Source: Lelliottia sp. JS-SCA-14 (GTDB taxonomy: Bacteria; Pseudomonadota; Gammaproteobacteria; Enterobacterales; Enterobacteriaceae). Taken from it: a stretch of DNA of 64,000 nucleotides. A program made the position numbers and the translations under genes. The stretch spans positions 1,860,001 to 1,924,000 of the forward strand of contig NZ_CP141606.1 of the NCBI RefSeq assembly GCF_035593345.1. The letters are read 5' to 3'. Shown in pieces: positions 31,916-39,507 of this stretch (its first letter is position 1; each line of letters opens with the position of its first letter). The notes beneath the pieces are model-generated. The model was not told the DNA's origin and ran no database searches. It saw only the letters and a list, made by a program, of their open reading frames with translations.

Positions 31916-32458
31916 ATGATCATTTATTTGCACGGTTTTGATTCGAACAGTCCTGGTAACCATGAAAAAGTGCTGCAACTGCAGTTCATCGACCCGGACG
32001 TGCGGCTGATTAGCTACAGCACGCGCCATCCGAAGCATGACATGGCGCATCTGCTGAAAGAAGTGGACAAGATGCTGCAGCTCAACGTCGACGATCGTCC
32101 GCTGATTTGCGGCGTGGGACTCGGTGGCTACTGGGCAGAGCGGATCGGTTTTCTCTGCGATATTCGCCAGGTGGTGTTCAATCCGAATTTGTTCCCTGAC
32201 GAGAACATGGAAGGCAAGATTGACCGCCCGGAAGAGTACACCGATATTGCAACCAAATGCGTGAGCAATTTCCGCGAGAAGAACCGCGACCGCTGCATGG
32301 CGATCCTCTCCCGTCATGACGAGGCGCTGGATAACCTCCGCGCGGCAGAGCTGCTGCATCACTACTATGAAATTGTCTGGGACGAAGAGCAGACCCACAA
32401 ATTCAAAAATATCTCCCCGCATCTGCAGCGCATCAAAGCCTTCAAGACCCTGGGCTAA
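31916..32458 (+). CDS. ycfP: YcfP, alpha/beta-hydrolase-like protein (UPF0227)
   Basis: A 180-residue protein nearly identical to E. coli YcfP. The start [19 protein letters not shown] has the HGF oxyanion-type motif of alpha/beta hydrolases, but the nucleophile elbow reads GVGLGGYW, with Leu where a Ser is expected, so classical esterase activity is doubtful. No function is established. It is 35 bases after nagZ and is followed by a terminator. Confidence 0.93.
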   Translation: MIIYLHGFDSNSPGNHEKVLQLQFIDPDVRLISYSTRHPKHDMAHLLKEVDKMLQLNVDDRPLICGVGLGGYWAERIGFLCDIRQVVFNPNLFPDENMEGKIDRPEEYTDIATKCVSNFREKNRDRCMAILSRHDEALDNLRAAELLHHYYEIVWDEEQTHKFKNISPHLQRIKAFKTLG

Positions 32459-32475
32459 CCCCCTCTGACTCCCTC

Positions 32476-32513
32476 AAAGCCCGGCCGCGAAAGCGAGCCG
32501 GGCTTTGTCTTTG
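32476..32513 (+). terminator. Intrinsic terminator after ycfP
   Basis: AAAGCCCGGC at 32476-32485, an 11-base loop, and GCCGGGCTTT at 32497-32506, followed by GTCTTTGC. A perfect ten-pair stem ending the hinT-ycfP transcript. Confidence 0.8.
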
Positions 32514-32544
32514 CTACAATTGTACAAATTTAAATCACCAAAAC

Positions 32545-32558
32545 TTGATTCACATCAA
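32545..32558 (+). promoter_or_regulatory. FNR box upstream of ndh
   Basis: TTGAT-TCAC-ATCAA matches the FNR consensus TTGAT-N4-ATCAA exactly. In E. coli FNR represses ndh in the absence of oxygen. It lies about 135 bases before the ndh start. Confidence 0.8.
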
Positions 32559-32693
32559 TTTTGGTATGACCAATGCGCCTGGCGTGTTATTCTCAATGCA
32601 CCTGAATGGTTTCAGTGTTGTAACCTGTTGTTAATTAAGGGTTATTCTCATAACTTTTAATTAACAATTGGTTAATAATTTGAGGGGGTCACA

Positions 32694-33998
32694 TTGACTA
32701 CGCCATTGAAAAAGATAGTGATTGTAGGCGGCGGCGCAGGTGGGCTGGAGCTGGCTACGCAACTCGGCAAGAAGCTGGGCCGTGGCAAGAAAGCCAAAAT
32801 TACGCTGGTCGATCGCAACCACAGCCATCTGTGGAAACCGCTGCTGCATGAAGTCGCCACCGGTTCCCTGGACGAAGGTGTCGATGCCCTGAGCTATCTG
32901 GCGCACGCGCGTAATCACGATTTCCAGTTCCAGCTGGGCTCGGTGATGGACATCAACCGCGAAAGCAAAACCATTACCCTGGCCGAGCTGCGTGACGAGA
33001 AGGGCGAGCTGCTGGTTCCTGAGCGCAAACTGCCGTACGACACGCTGGTGATGGCGCTGGGGAGTACCTCGAACGACTTCAATACCCCGGGCGTAAAAGA
33101 GAACTGCATCTTCCTCGACAACCCGCATCAGGCGCGTCGTTTCCATCAGGAGATGCTGAACCTGTTCCTGAAATATTCCAATAACCTCGGTGCCAGCGGC
33201 AAAGTGAACATCGCGATTGTCGGCGGCGGGGCGACGGGCGTAGAGCTCTCTGCGGAACTGCACAATGCGGTGAAACAGCTGCACAGCTACGGCTACAAAG
33301 GCCTGACCAACGAAGCGTTGAACGTGACGCTGGTCGAAGCGGGCGAGCGCATTCTGCCTGCGCTGCCACCGCGCATTTCCGGTGCGGCGCACAACGAACT
33401 GACCAAAATGGGCGTGCGCGTGCTGACCCAAACCATGGTTACCAGCGCCGACGAAGGCGGTCTGCACACCAAAGGCGGGGAGTACATTCAGGCCGATCTG
33501 ATGGTCTGGGCTGCCGGTATCAAAGCGCCTGATTTCATGAAAGAGATTGGCGGACTGGAAACCAACCGTATCAACCAGCTGGTGGTCGAGCCGACGCTGC
33601 AAACCACGCGCGATCCGAACATTTTCGCCATCGGTGACTGCGCATCTTGCGCGCGTCCGGAAGGCGGGTTCGTTCCTCCGCGCGCTCAGGCCGCGCACCA
33701 GATGGCAAGCCTCGCGCTGCACAACATTCTGGCGCAGACCAAAGGCAAAGCGATGAAGTCCTACGTCTACAAAGACCACGGCTCGCTGGTCTCCCTGTCG
33801 AACTTCTCCACCGTGGGCAGCCTGATGGGTAACCTGATGCGCGGCTCTATGATGGTTGAAGGGCGCATCGCGCGTTTCGTCTACATCTCGCTGTACCGCA
33901 TGCACCAGGTCGCGCTGCACGGTTACTTCAAAACCGGCCTGATGATGCTGGTGGGCAGTATCAACCGCGTCATTCGTCCGCGCCTCAAACTGCACTGA
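32694..33998 (+). CDS. ndh: NADH dehydrogenase II
   Basis: Single-subunit, non-proton-pumping NADH:quinone oxidoreductase of the respiratory chain. It has 434 residues as in E. coli and starts at TTG after GAGGGGG. FAD-binding GGGAGGLEL near residue 12, NADH-binding [14 protein letters not shown] near 178 and FAIGDCASC are visible. The C-terminal amphipathic segment ([18 protein letters not shown]) attaches it to the membrane. FNR control is supported by the box upstream. Confidence 0.97.
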   Translation: MTTPLKKIVIVGGGAGGLELATQLGKKLGRGKKAKITLVDRNHSHLWKPLLHEVATGSLDEGVDALSYLAHARNHDFQFQLGSVMDINRESKTITLAELRDEKGELLVPERKLPYDTLVMALGSTSNDFNTPGVKENCIFLDNPHQARRFHQEMLNLFLKYSNNLGASGKVNIAIVGGGATGVELSAELHNAVKQLHSYGYKGLTNEALNVTLVEAGERILPALPPRISGAAHNELTKMGVRVLTQTMVTSADEGGLHTKGGEYIQADLMVWAAGIKAPDFMKEIGGLETNRINQLVVEPTLQTTRDPNIFAIGDCASCARPEGGFVPPRAQAAHQMASLALHNILAQTKGKAMKSYVYKDHGSLVSLSNFSTVGSLMGNLMRGSMMVEGRIARFVYISLYRMHQVALHGYFKTGLMMLVGSINRVIRPRLKLH

Positions 33999-34004
33999 TC
34001 CTTC

Positions 34005-34033
34005 AATCCCTCCGGCTCCCGGAGGGATTTTTA
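34005..34033 (+). terminator. Intrinsic terminator after ndh
   Basis: AATCCCTCCG-GCTCC-CGGAGGGATT followed by TTT, beginning six bases after the ndh stop. Confidence 0.88.
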
Positions 34034-34188
34034 GCATTTCCTGCTGACAATATCCGTCAGGGTGCTTAAGAGTTCTCCTAAACGCGCACCTTTTCATTTC
34101 ACGCCTCTCTTTTTGAGCGTTATTCCGATTGGCGAACCCTTTCTTTGATTGCAAAATTGTTACCAATAGCAACAAAGGAGGAAGTCCC

Positions 34189-34728
34189 GTGAATAAATCT
34201 ATGTTGGCGGGTATAGGGATTGGCGTAGCTGCGGCGCTGGGCGTGGCAGCAGTGGCCAGTCTGAACGTGTTTGAACGCGGCCCGCAGTACGCACAAGTTG
34301 TTTCAGCCACACCGATTAAAGAGTCGGTGAAAACCCCTCGTCAGGAGTGCCGCAACGTCGCGGTGACCCACCGTCGTCCGGTGCAGGATGAAAACCGTAT
34401 CGCAGGCTCCGTGCTGGGTGCGGTTGCGGGTGGCGTGATTGGTCATCAGTTTGGCGGCGGACGCGGGAAAGATGTCGCGACCGTGGTCGGCGCACTGGGT
34501 GGCGGCTATGCCGGTAACCAGGTCCAGGGCGCGATGCAGGACGGCGATACTTACACCACCACGCAGCAGCGCTGCAAAACCGTGTATGACAAATCAGAGA
34601 AAATGCTCGGCTACGATGTGACCTACAAAATTGGCGATCAGCAGGGCAAAATTCGGATGGACAAAGACCCGGGTACCCAGATCCCTCTGGATAGCAACGG
34701 TCAGCTGGTTCTGAATAACAAGGTGTAA
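34189..34728 (+). CDS. ycfJ: YcfJ, glycine-zipper envelope protein
   Basis: A 179-residue protein almost identical to E. coli YcfJ. It starts at GTG after AAAGGAGGAAG. An N-terminal hydrophobic helix (GIGIGVAAALGVAAVASL) acts as signal anchor. The centre is a glycine-zipper two-helix motif (GSVLGAVAGGVIG, ... VVGALGGGYAGN), typical of envelope-inserted proteins. The C-terminal QQRCKTVYDKSEKMLGYDVTY is conserved. Function unknown; longer in-frame starts in the leader look non-coding. Confidence 0.93.
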   Translation: MNKSMLAGIGIGVAAALGVAAVASLNVFERGPQYAQVVSATPIKESVKTPRQECRNVAVTHRRPVQDENRIAGSVLGAVAGGVIGHQFGGGRGKDVATVVGALGGGYAGNQVQGAMQDGDTYTTTQQRCKTVYDKSEKMLGYDVTYKIGDQQGKIRMDKDPGTQIPLDSNGQLVLNNKV

Positions 34729-34750
34729 AAAAAGCGGTATTTTTGAATTT

Positions 34751-34787
34751 GGCTCCTCAAACGCTCAGGCTGAGGAGCCTTTTTTTC
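34751..34787 (+). terminator. Intrinsic terminator after ycfJ
   Basis: GGCTCCTCA, an 11-base loop, and TGAGGAGCC followed by TTTTTTT. It separates ycfJ from the convergent iutA gene. Confidence 0.88.
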
Positions 34788-34792
34788 GCCTG

Positions 34793-36985
34793 TCAGAAGG
34801 TCAGGGCGTAGTTCAGACCGAAGGTGCGTCCGCGGCCTTTATACTCGTACAGCGCCGCATTCCCGTAGGTTGGACTGTAGAGCAGCGGCGCGCGCTGTCC
34901 CCAGACGGTGGTGTACTCTTTGTCGAGCAGGTTTTCGACGCTAAACGTCAGCTTGCCCAGAGGGAGCTGATAGCTGCCGATAAAATCAACGGTATTGTAG
35001 CCATCAATTTTATTGCCCGCCGCGTCGCTCAGATCGAAGGCCTGCTGGGTTTGCAGACGCAACGCCCACGGCTCTGGCGCCCAGCCGACGTAAGCTGTCG
35101 CTTTCGACGGTGACGCCTGAGTCACATCCCATTTCTCCCAGGAACCGTTGGTTTTGATCTCGGATTTCAGGACGTTGAAGTTCCCGCCGAGGCTCCAGTT
35201 GCTGTCAGGAATAAAGTAATCCACCGCGCCTTCGACGCCGTAGATGCGGCGCTTCTGCGGATTCACGTCGATGGTCATGTCCGCGCGGTTGATATCAATG
35301 GATTTGTCCGACAGGGAGTAGTAAGCCGCAATCTGGGTGCGCAGCTGATCGCCGGTAAAGCGCCAGCCCAGCTCATACGAATCGACTTTAATCCCTTCGA
35401 GTTTGGCATCATTCGGGTTCACGCTTTTCAGCAGCGCCAGGTGGCCCTGCGCATCCGCTTTGCTGTAGGAGCCATTGCCGTAATATTTCCCCGGATCCGG
35501 CAGTTCGACGCCCTGAGAGAAGTTAAACCACACCTGCTGACGCTCGGTAAGGTGCGCCAGGATCCCGGCGTTAAACAGGACATTATCGTAATCGGTTTTG
35601 CCGCCCGGAATGGCGTCGGCGGAGAGGGCGTCGCCTTTGGCGATCGTCTGCTGCTCTTTATAGCCGATGAAATCGTCGACGCGGTTTTCGGTCCACTGAT
35701 AGCGCACGCCGCCGCTCAGGGTAAAGACGTCGTTAATGTCGTAGCTGTTTTGCAGGAACGGGGCGAAGTTGGTGATGCTGTAGCCCGGATAGCGGCCCGT
35801 GCTGTAAGCCGACTGGTTATTCATCCCGCCGGAAGGGACGGAATCCGCCAGGTTGAAGAACATCTGGTTGGAATCAAAGGTTTCGTGGTCGGCATCGATA
35901 CCCCAGGTGAGCTGCCAGCCGTCGAGCGGTTTGCTGTTCAGCGTCAGCTTGGCACCGTACTGATCCGTATTCTGCTCGGAGGCGGAGAAGCTGGAGATTT
36001 GCCCTTTCGCCACCGTCGGGAAGGGGTAGAAGCGCAGGGATTCATCGCGATAATAGATCTGCCCGACCAGCTCCTGTCCCCAGAAATCGGTATCGGAATA
36101 TTGCAGGCTAACCAGATGACGCTCGGTGCCGGGAATACGGTCCGAGCTAAAGCCGCTTGAGGTGCGCGCCGTGCCGTTGCCCGTCACCGCGCTCATGTTC
36201 TTATCGAGATACAGCCCGTAATCGTCGTCGCCCTGGCTTTTGTAATACTGCGTGACCACCTGCAGCTGGCGAGTCTCATCGATTTCGATGGTGCCGGTTC
36301 CCATCACGTCCAGGCGATCCGAGTGTTGCAGGCCGGTCTGAGTGTTGTCGAAGGTCAGGGCGTCGCCGTTACCGTCGTACCAGCCACCGAAGCGCTGATA
36401 AGCCACTGAAAGACGGCCCGACGCATTGTCATTCCCGCCGCTGACGGCAGCCGCAACACGCTCATCGCGATCGTCGCTGTTGTTAAAGCCGCTTTTGCCG
36501 CCGAGTTCCAGATCGACCTGCGTCTCCGGCTGCCCTTTTTTGGTGACGATATTGATCAGCCCGCCGGTACTGCCGCCGCCGTACAGCGACGTCGAGCCGG
36601 AAATGACTTCGATATGCTCGACGTTGAACGGATCGATAGAATCCAGCTGACGGCTGTCGGTACGGGACGAGTTCAGACGCACGCCGTCGATCAGCACCAC
36701 AATCGCGCGGCCGCGCATGTTCATGCCGTAGTTGGTGCGCCCCTGGCTGCTGACGTCCATACCGGGGATCAGCTGGCCGAGAATATCTTTGAACTCTTTC
36801 CCGCCCTGAACCTGCTGTTCAATCTCCTGACCTTCAATAATCCACGTGGTCTGCGCCATTTCGGCGACGGTGCGGTGGCTGCGGTTGGCGCTGACAATCA
36901 GGTTTTCTTCGTTTTGTTGTTCTGCGTACAGCGGCATCGCGATAGCCAGCAGAACGGGATTAAGCACCCAGAGGCTCTTCTTCAT
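34793..36985 (-). CDS. iutA: IutA-type ferric aerobactin receptor
   Basis: TonB-dependent outer-membrane receptor. The sequence follows plasmid-type IutA closely: VSANRS, RTVAEMAQTTW, SSQGRTNYGMNMRGR, VVLIDGVRLNSSRTDSRQLD, GGGSTGGLINIVTKKGQPET in the plug, and WGQRAPLLYSP with a C-terminal Phe. The length of about 730 residues is that of IutA. The TonB box is EENLIVSA after a signal peptide. Three ATGs in a row open the gene; the third at 36985 is best spaced from AAGGA. It is inserted between ycfJ and comR, where E. coli has nothing, and no iucABCD synthesis genes are in the window, so it may serve uptake of a foreign siderophore. Fur box at 37079-37097. Confidence 0.92.
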   Translation of the reverse strand: MKKSLWVLNPVLLAIAMPLYAEQQNEENLIVSANRSHRTVAEMAQTTWIIEGQEIEQQVQGGKEFKDILGQLIPGMDVSSQGRTNYGMNMRGRAIVVLIDGVRLNSSRTDSRQLDSIDPFNVEHIEVISGSTSLYGGGSTGGLINIVTKKGQPETQVDLELGGKSGFNNSDDRDERVAAAVSGGNDNASGRLSVAYQRFGGWYDGNGDALTFDNTQTGLQHSDRLDVMGTGTIEIDETRQLQVVTQYYKSQGDDDYGLYLDKNMSAVTGNGTARTSSGFSSDRIPGTERHLVSLQYSDTDFWGQELVGQIYYRDESLRFYPFPTVAKGQISSFSASEQNTDQYGAKLTLNSKPLDGWQLTWGIDADHETFDSNQMFFNLADSVPSGGMNNQSAYSTGRYPGYSITNFAPFLQNSYDINDVFTLSGGVRYQWTENRVDDFIGYKEQQTIAKGDALSADAIPGGKTDYDNVLFNAGILAHLTERQQVWFNFSQGVELPDPGKYYGNGSYSKADAQGHLALLKSVNPNDAKLEGIKVDSYELGWRFTGDQLRTQIAAYYSLSDKSIDINRADMTIDVNPQKRRIYGVEGAVDYFIPDSNWSLGGNFNVLKSEIKTNGSWEKWDVTQASPSKATAYVGWAPEPWALRLQTQQAFDLSDAAGNKIDGYNTVDFIGSYQLPLGKLTFSVENLLDKEYTTVWGQRAPLLYSPTYGNAALYEYKGRGRTFGLNYALTF

Positions 36986-37034
36986 CATCATTCCTTGTTG
37001 AGCGTTTGCTCTTTTTTATCGGCAGGTCAAATCA

Positions 37035-37052
37035 CACAATGGAAACATTGTG
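37035..37052. promoter_or_regulatory. Inverted repeat in the iutA leader/promoter
   Basis: CACAATG-GAAA-CATTGTG, a perfect seven-base inverted repeat between the Fur box and the iutA start. It could be an operator or an mRNA hairpin; nothing in the sequence decides. Confidence 0.45.
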
Positions 37053-37078
37053 AAATAAATGTAAACGCGAATATTGCC

Positions 37079-37097
37079 GATAAAGAGTCTCATTATC
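37079..37097 (-). promoter_or_regulatory. Fur box upstream of iutA
   Basis: GATAAAGAGTCTCATTATC agrees with the 19-base Fur consensus GATAATGATAATCATTATC at 15 positions. It lies about 95 bases before iutA, as expected for iron-repressed expression. Confidence 0.8.
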
Positions 37098-37155
37098 AAC
37101 CCGCTGAAATGAGAGGGTTTACAGGAGATGAAAGTGAAAAAAGTGGGGGAGAGGA

Positions 37156-37182
37156 GAAAAAAAAGGGCGGAGAGCCGCCCTT
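37156..37182 (-). terminator. Intrinsic terminator of comR
   Basis: On the minus strand AAGGGCGG-CTCT-CCGCCCTT is followed by a T-run, starting five bases past the comR stop. It keeps comR transcripts out of iutA. Confidence 0.85.
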
Positions 37183-37186
37183 CAAA

Positions 37187-37822
37187 TCAGAGTTTCAGCA
37201 GCTCAGGCCACAGTCGCAGCGTGGTGCGGGAAATACTTTGCAGCTTTTCAAGGCTTGCGCCTTCGCGCGCGCTGATCGACATCCCCTGCAGGACGCAGCT
37301 TAAGAACTGCGTCAGCTCCTCAGGGTTACAGTGCGCCGGGATCTCGCCGCGCGCCTGGCGCTGGCGTAAAAAGGCGCCCAGCGTCTCTTCCTGCATGGCG
37401 TGGCGCGATTTCACGGTATTGGCGATCTCTTTCGAAGAGGCCGCCAGCGTCGCCGAGGTGTTAATCATGAAACAGCCCGCAGGCGTGTCTTTACTGGTAA
37501 AGCAGGCCGAGATGGCCGCGAAGTAATCCTGCAACGCCTGCTCAACGCTTTTCTCTTCGCAAAACAGCTGCGCTTCGTGTTTAGCCGCAAAGCGCGTGAT
37601 ATAGCGATCCAGCACGGCGCGAAACAGGCCTTCTTTGTTGGTGAATTCTGCGTACAGCGTCGGGGCTTTTGCGCCTGTCGCTTCGACCAGGTCGGAGAGC
37701 GAAGTCGCTTCATACCCATGCTGCCAGAAGAGTGTCATGGCCTTATCGAGCGCCGCATCCCTGTCGAACACTTTCGGTCGGCCACGGCTTTTTTTTGCGC
37801 AACTCGTGACGTCGGTTGTCAT
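37187..37822 (-). CDS. comR: ComR, TetR-family repressor of bhsA
   Basis: TetR-type repressor, 211 residues. The N-terminal KKSRGRPKVFDRDAALDKAM and the HTH around YEATSLSDLVEATGAKAPTLY are nearly identical to E. coli ComR (YcfQ), which represses bhsA (comC) and responds to copper. The C-terminal ligand domain is more divergent but ends with the same SISAREGASLEKL...TTLRLWPELL. It diverges from bhsA across a 246-base region with two copies of a likely operator. Confidence 0.93.
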   Translation of the reverse strand: MTTDVTSCAKKSRGRPKVFDRDAALDKAMTLFWQHGYEATSLSDLVEATGAKAPTLYAEFTNKEGLFRAVLDRYITRFAAKHEAQLFCEEKSVEQALQDYFAAISACFTSKDTPAGCFMINTSATLAASSKEIANTVKSRHAMQEETLGAFLRQRQARGEIPAHCNPEELTQFLSCVLQGMSISAREGASLEKLQSISRTTLRLWPELLKL

Positions 37823-37850
37823 TTGCCGTTGTACCTTTGTTGGTTTATTG

Positions 37851-37866
37851 AATGATCATTATAAAA
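37851..37866. promoter_or_regulatory. Candidate ComR operator, copy 1
   Basis: AATGATCATTATAAAA, containing the palindrome AATGATCATT, lies 29 bases before the comR start. A near-identical copy occurs at 37952, 101 bases away. Binding by ComR is inferred from the repeat and the divergent gene pair. Confidence 0.5.
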
Positions 37867-37951
37867 ATAATAGCCAGCGGCGACCAGCACTCATTTCACA
37901 AAAATAAATTAATCATATGGGTATGAAAAATAAGAGGTTTAAAATTAATTT

Positions 37952-37967
37952 AATGATCGTTATAAAA
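37952..37967. promoter_or_regulatory. Candidate ComR operator, copy 2
   Basis: AATGATCGTTATAAAA differs from copy 1 at one position. It is on the bhsA side of the intergenic region, next to the CRP site, where a repressor could block bhsA. Confidence 0.5.
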
Positions 37968-37978
37968 TCATGTTGACG

Positions 37979-37994
37979 TGTGACCTGGATCACA
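37979..37994 (+). promoter_or_regulatory. CRP site upstream of bhsA
   Basis: TGTGA-CCTGGA-TCACA is a perfect match to the CRP consensus, about 75 bases before the bhsA start. Confidence 0.8.
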
Positions 37995-38068
37995 TCTATC
38001 ATTTACCTATCGATCGTTAAGTAAATAACTAACGACCTCCCAAATTCATCTGTTAAAGGCTAAAAATC

Positions 38069-38326
38069 ATGAAAACCATCAACACCCTGATCGCTGCTGC
38101 TGTACTGAGTTCCCTGTCATTCGCCAGCTTCGCCGCTGTCGAAGTGCAATCCACCCCTGCTGACCAGCAGAAAGTCGGCACCATCTCTGCCAACGCCGGG
38201 ACTAACCTGGGTTCACTGGAAGACCAGTTAGCGCAGAAAGCTGAACAGATGGGCGCGAAATCATTCCGCATCACTTCAGTCACCGGTCCGAACACCCTGC
38301 ACGGGACTGCGGTGATCTACAAATAA
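38069..38326 (+). CDS. bhsA: BhsA, outer-membrane stress and copper-permeability protein
   Basis: An 85-residue protein of the YhcN/DUF1471 family. It has a signal peptide ending in SFAA and the core VGTISANAGTNLGSLEDQLA...MGAKSFRITSVTGPNTLHGTAVIY, nearly identical to E. coli BhsA (YcfR/ComC), which lowers outer-membrane permeability to copper and is induced by many stresses. ComR operators and a CRP site lie upstream. Confidence 0.96.
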   Translation: MKTINTLIAAAVLSSLSFASFAAVEVQSTPADQQKVGTISANAGTNLGSLEDQLAQKAEQMGAKSFRITSVTGPNTLHGTAVIYK

Positions 38327-38360
38327 GCATGGCTTAACCCTCATTAATGCCACTGCAATA

Positions 38361-38397
38361 AAAAAGGCCCTGCTGAAAAGCAGGGCCTTTTTGTTTC
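38361..38397. terminator. Bidirectional terminator between bhsA and ldtC
   Basis: AAAAAGGCCCTGCT-GAAA-AGCAGGGCCTTTTT: a 14-pair stem with A- and T-runs on the two sides, serving both convergent genes. Confidence 0.92.
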
Positions 38398-38405
38398 TGG
38401 CGATC

Positions 38406-39362
38406 TTACATCGTTTGCTGAGTCACCTCGTGATGCGGCGTGACATCCACTGGCATGCCCGAGCGCACGTCCATCGCTTTTTCCATCACCGCGCTGTCCG
38501 CGCGCGCTTTAAAGGTTTGCATCGCGGCGTTGAGCGTTATCGGCAGCGTCTGCGGGTCGTCGCCGATGTTCTTCGACAGCGGCTGATGCACTTCGACCAG
38601 ACGTTTCCCGCCCGGCTCGTCAGAGACTTTAATCGGCGTATTAATAATATTGACCTTGGTACCCGGCGTGATCACGCGGAACAGGGTCTCGATGTCGCCA
38701 TCGCGCAGACGGATACAGCCTGAGCTGACGCGCATCCCGATACCAAAGTCGGCGTTGGTGCCATGCAGCAAATAGACGCCACCGTAGGCGGCGAGGCGAA
38801 TCGCGTGATGGCCCATCGGGTTATCCGGGCCTGCCGGAACCACGGCGGGCAGATCAATGCCCTGGGCTTTATAGCGCGCACGAATGTTGGCCGTTGGCGT
38901 CCAGGTTGGGTTGGCGCGTTTATCCGAGACGGTGGTGACCATCGTCGGGGTCAGGGTATCGCCACCCAACTGACCGATGCCGATCGGGTAAACCGTCACC
39001 TCGTTTTTCCCGGGCGGGTAATAGTAGAGGCGCAGTTCGGCGAGGTTAATCACCAGACCTTCGCGCGGCGCATCCGGGAGCAGGGTTTGTAGCGGGATGG
39101 TCAGCACGCTGCCGGCGCGCGGCACGTAAGGATCGACGCCAGGGTTGGCCTGCAATAATGCCAGGAAGCCGACGTTGTATTTTTTGGCGATCGCCTCCAG
39201 CGAACCGCCGTCATTTTCCACCACGTGGAAGCGGTTCTCGCCCACCAGACGGCTCCCGGCAGGGGGCAGCGGCCAGGTGTTGGCGCGCGCGGGCAGGGCG
39301 ATCGCGACGGTTGCCGCAAGGGCAATCAAGGTTATCCAGCGAGTAAAACGCACAGTCATCAT
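38406..39362 (-). CDS. ldtC: LdtC, L,D-transpeptidase
   Basis: Periplasmic YkuD-type transpeptidase that links Braun lipoprotein to peptidoglycan in E. coli (LdtC/YcfS). The 318-residue protein has a signal peptide ending ALPARA, a LysM-like segment (GGSLEAIAKKYNVGFLALLQANPGVDPYVP) and the catalytic motif HGTNADFGIGMRVSSGCIRL with the nucleophile Cys. I start at 39362 (MMTVRF) by comparison with the family; 39401 would add residues before the signal peptide. Confidence 0.94.
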   Translation of the reverse strand: MMTVRFTRWITLIALAATVAIALPARANTWPLPPAGSRLVGENRFHVVENDGGSLEAIAKKYNVGFLALLQANPGVDPYVPRAGSVLTIPLQTLLPDAPREGLVINLAELRLYYYPPGKNEVTVYPIGIGQLGGDTLTPTMVTTVSDKRANPTWTPTANIRARYKAQGIDLPAVVPAGPDNPMGHHAIRLAAYGGVYLLHGTNADFGIGMRVSSGCIRLRDGDIETLFRVITPGTKVNIINTPIKVSDEPGGKRLVEVHQPLSKNIGDDPQTLPITLNAAMQTFKARADSAVMEKAMDVRSGMPVDVTPHHEVTQQTM

Positions 39363-39474
39363 CACTAAATCCAGAGTAAAAACAGGGTTATTGTTATTCA
39401 AAACGTTAATGGATGATTATGGCGAAGGGGCGTGTCGGGAAATCAGGAGAAGTGCAAAGAGTTTGTAAATTAAT

Positions 39475-39500
39475 CGGCCGGGCGGAGATTGCCGCCCGGC
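39475..39500 (-). terminator. Hairpin after mfd
   Basis: GGCCGGGCGG-AGATTG-CCGCCCGGCC, a perfect ten-pair stem eight bases past the mfd stop. On the minus strand it is followed by GATTAATTT, a weak T-tract, so it is a probable but imperfect intrinsic terminator. Confidence 0.65.
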
Positions 39501-39507
39501 CAGAGGG

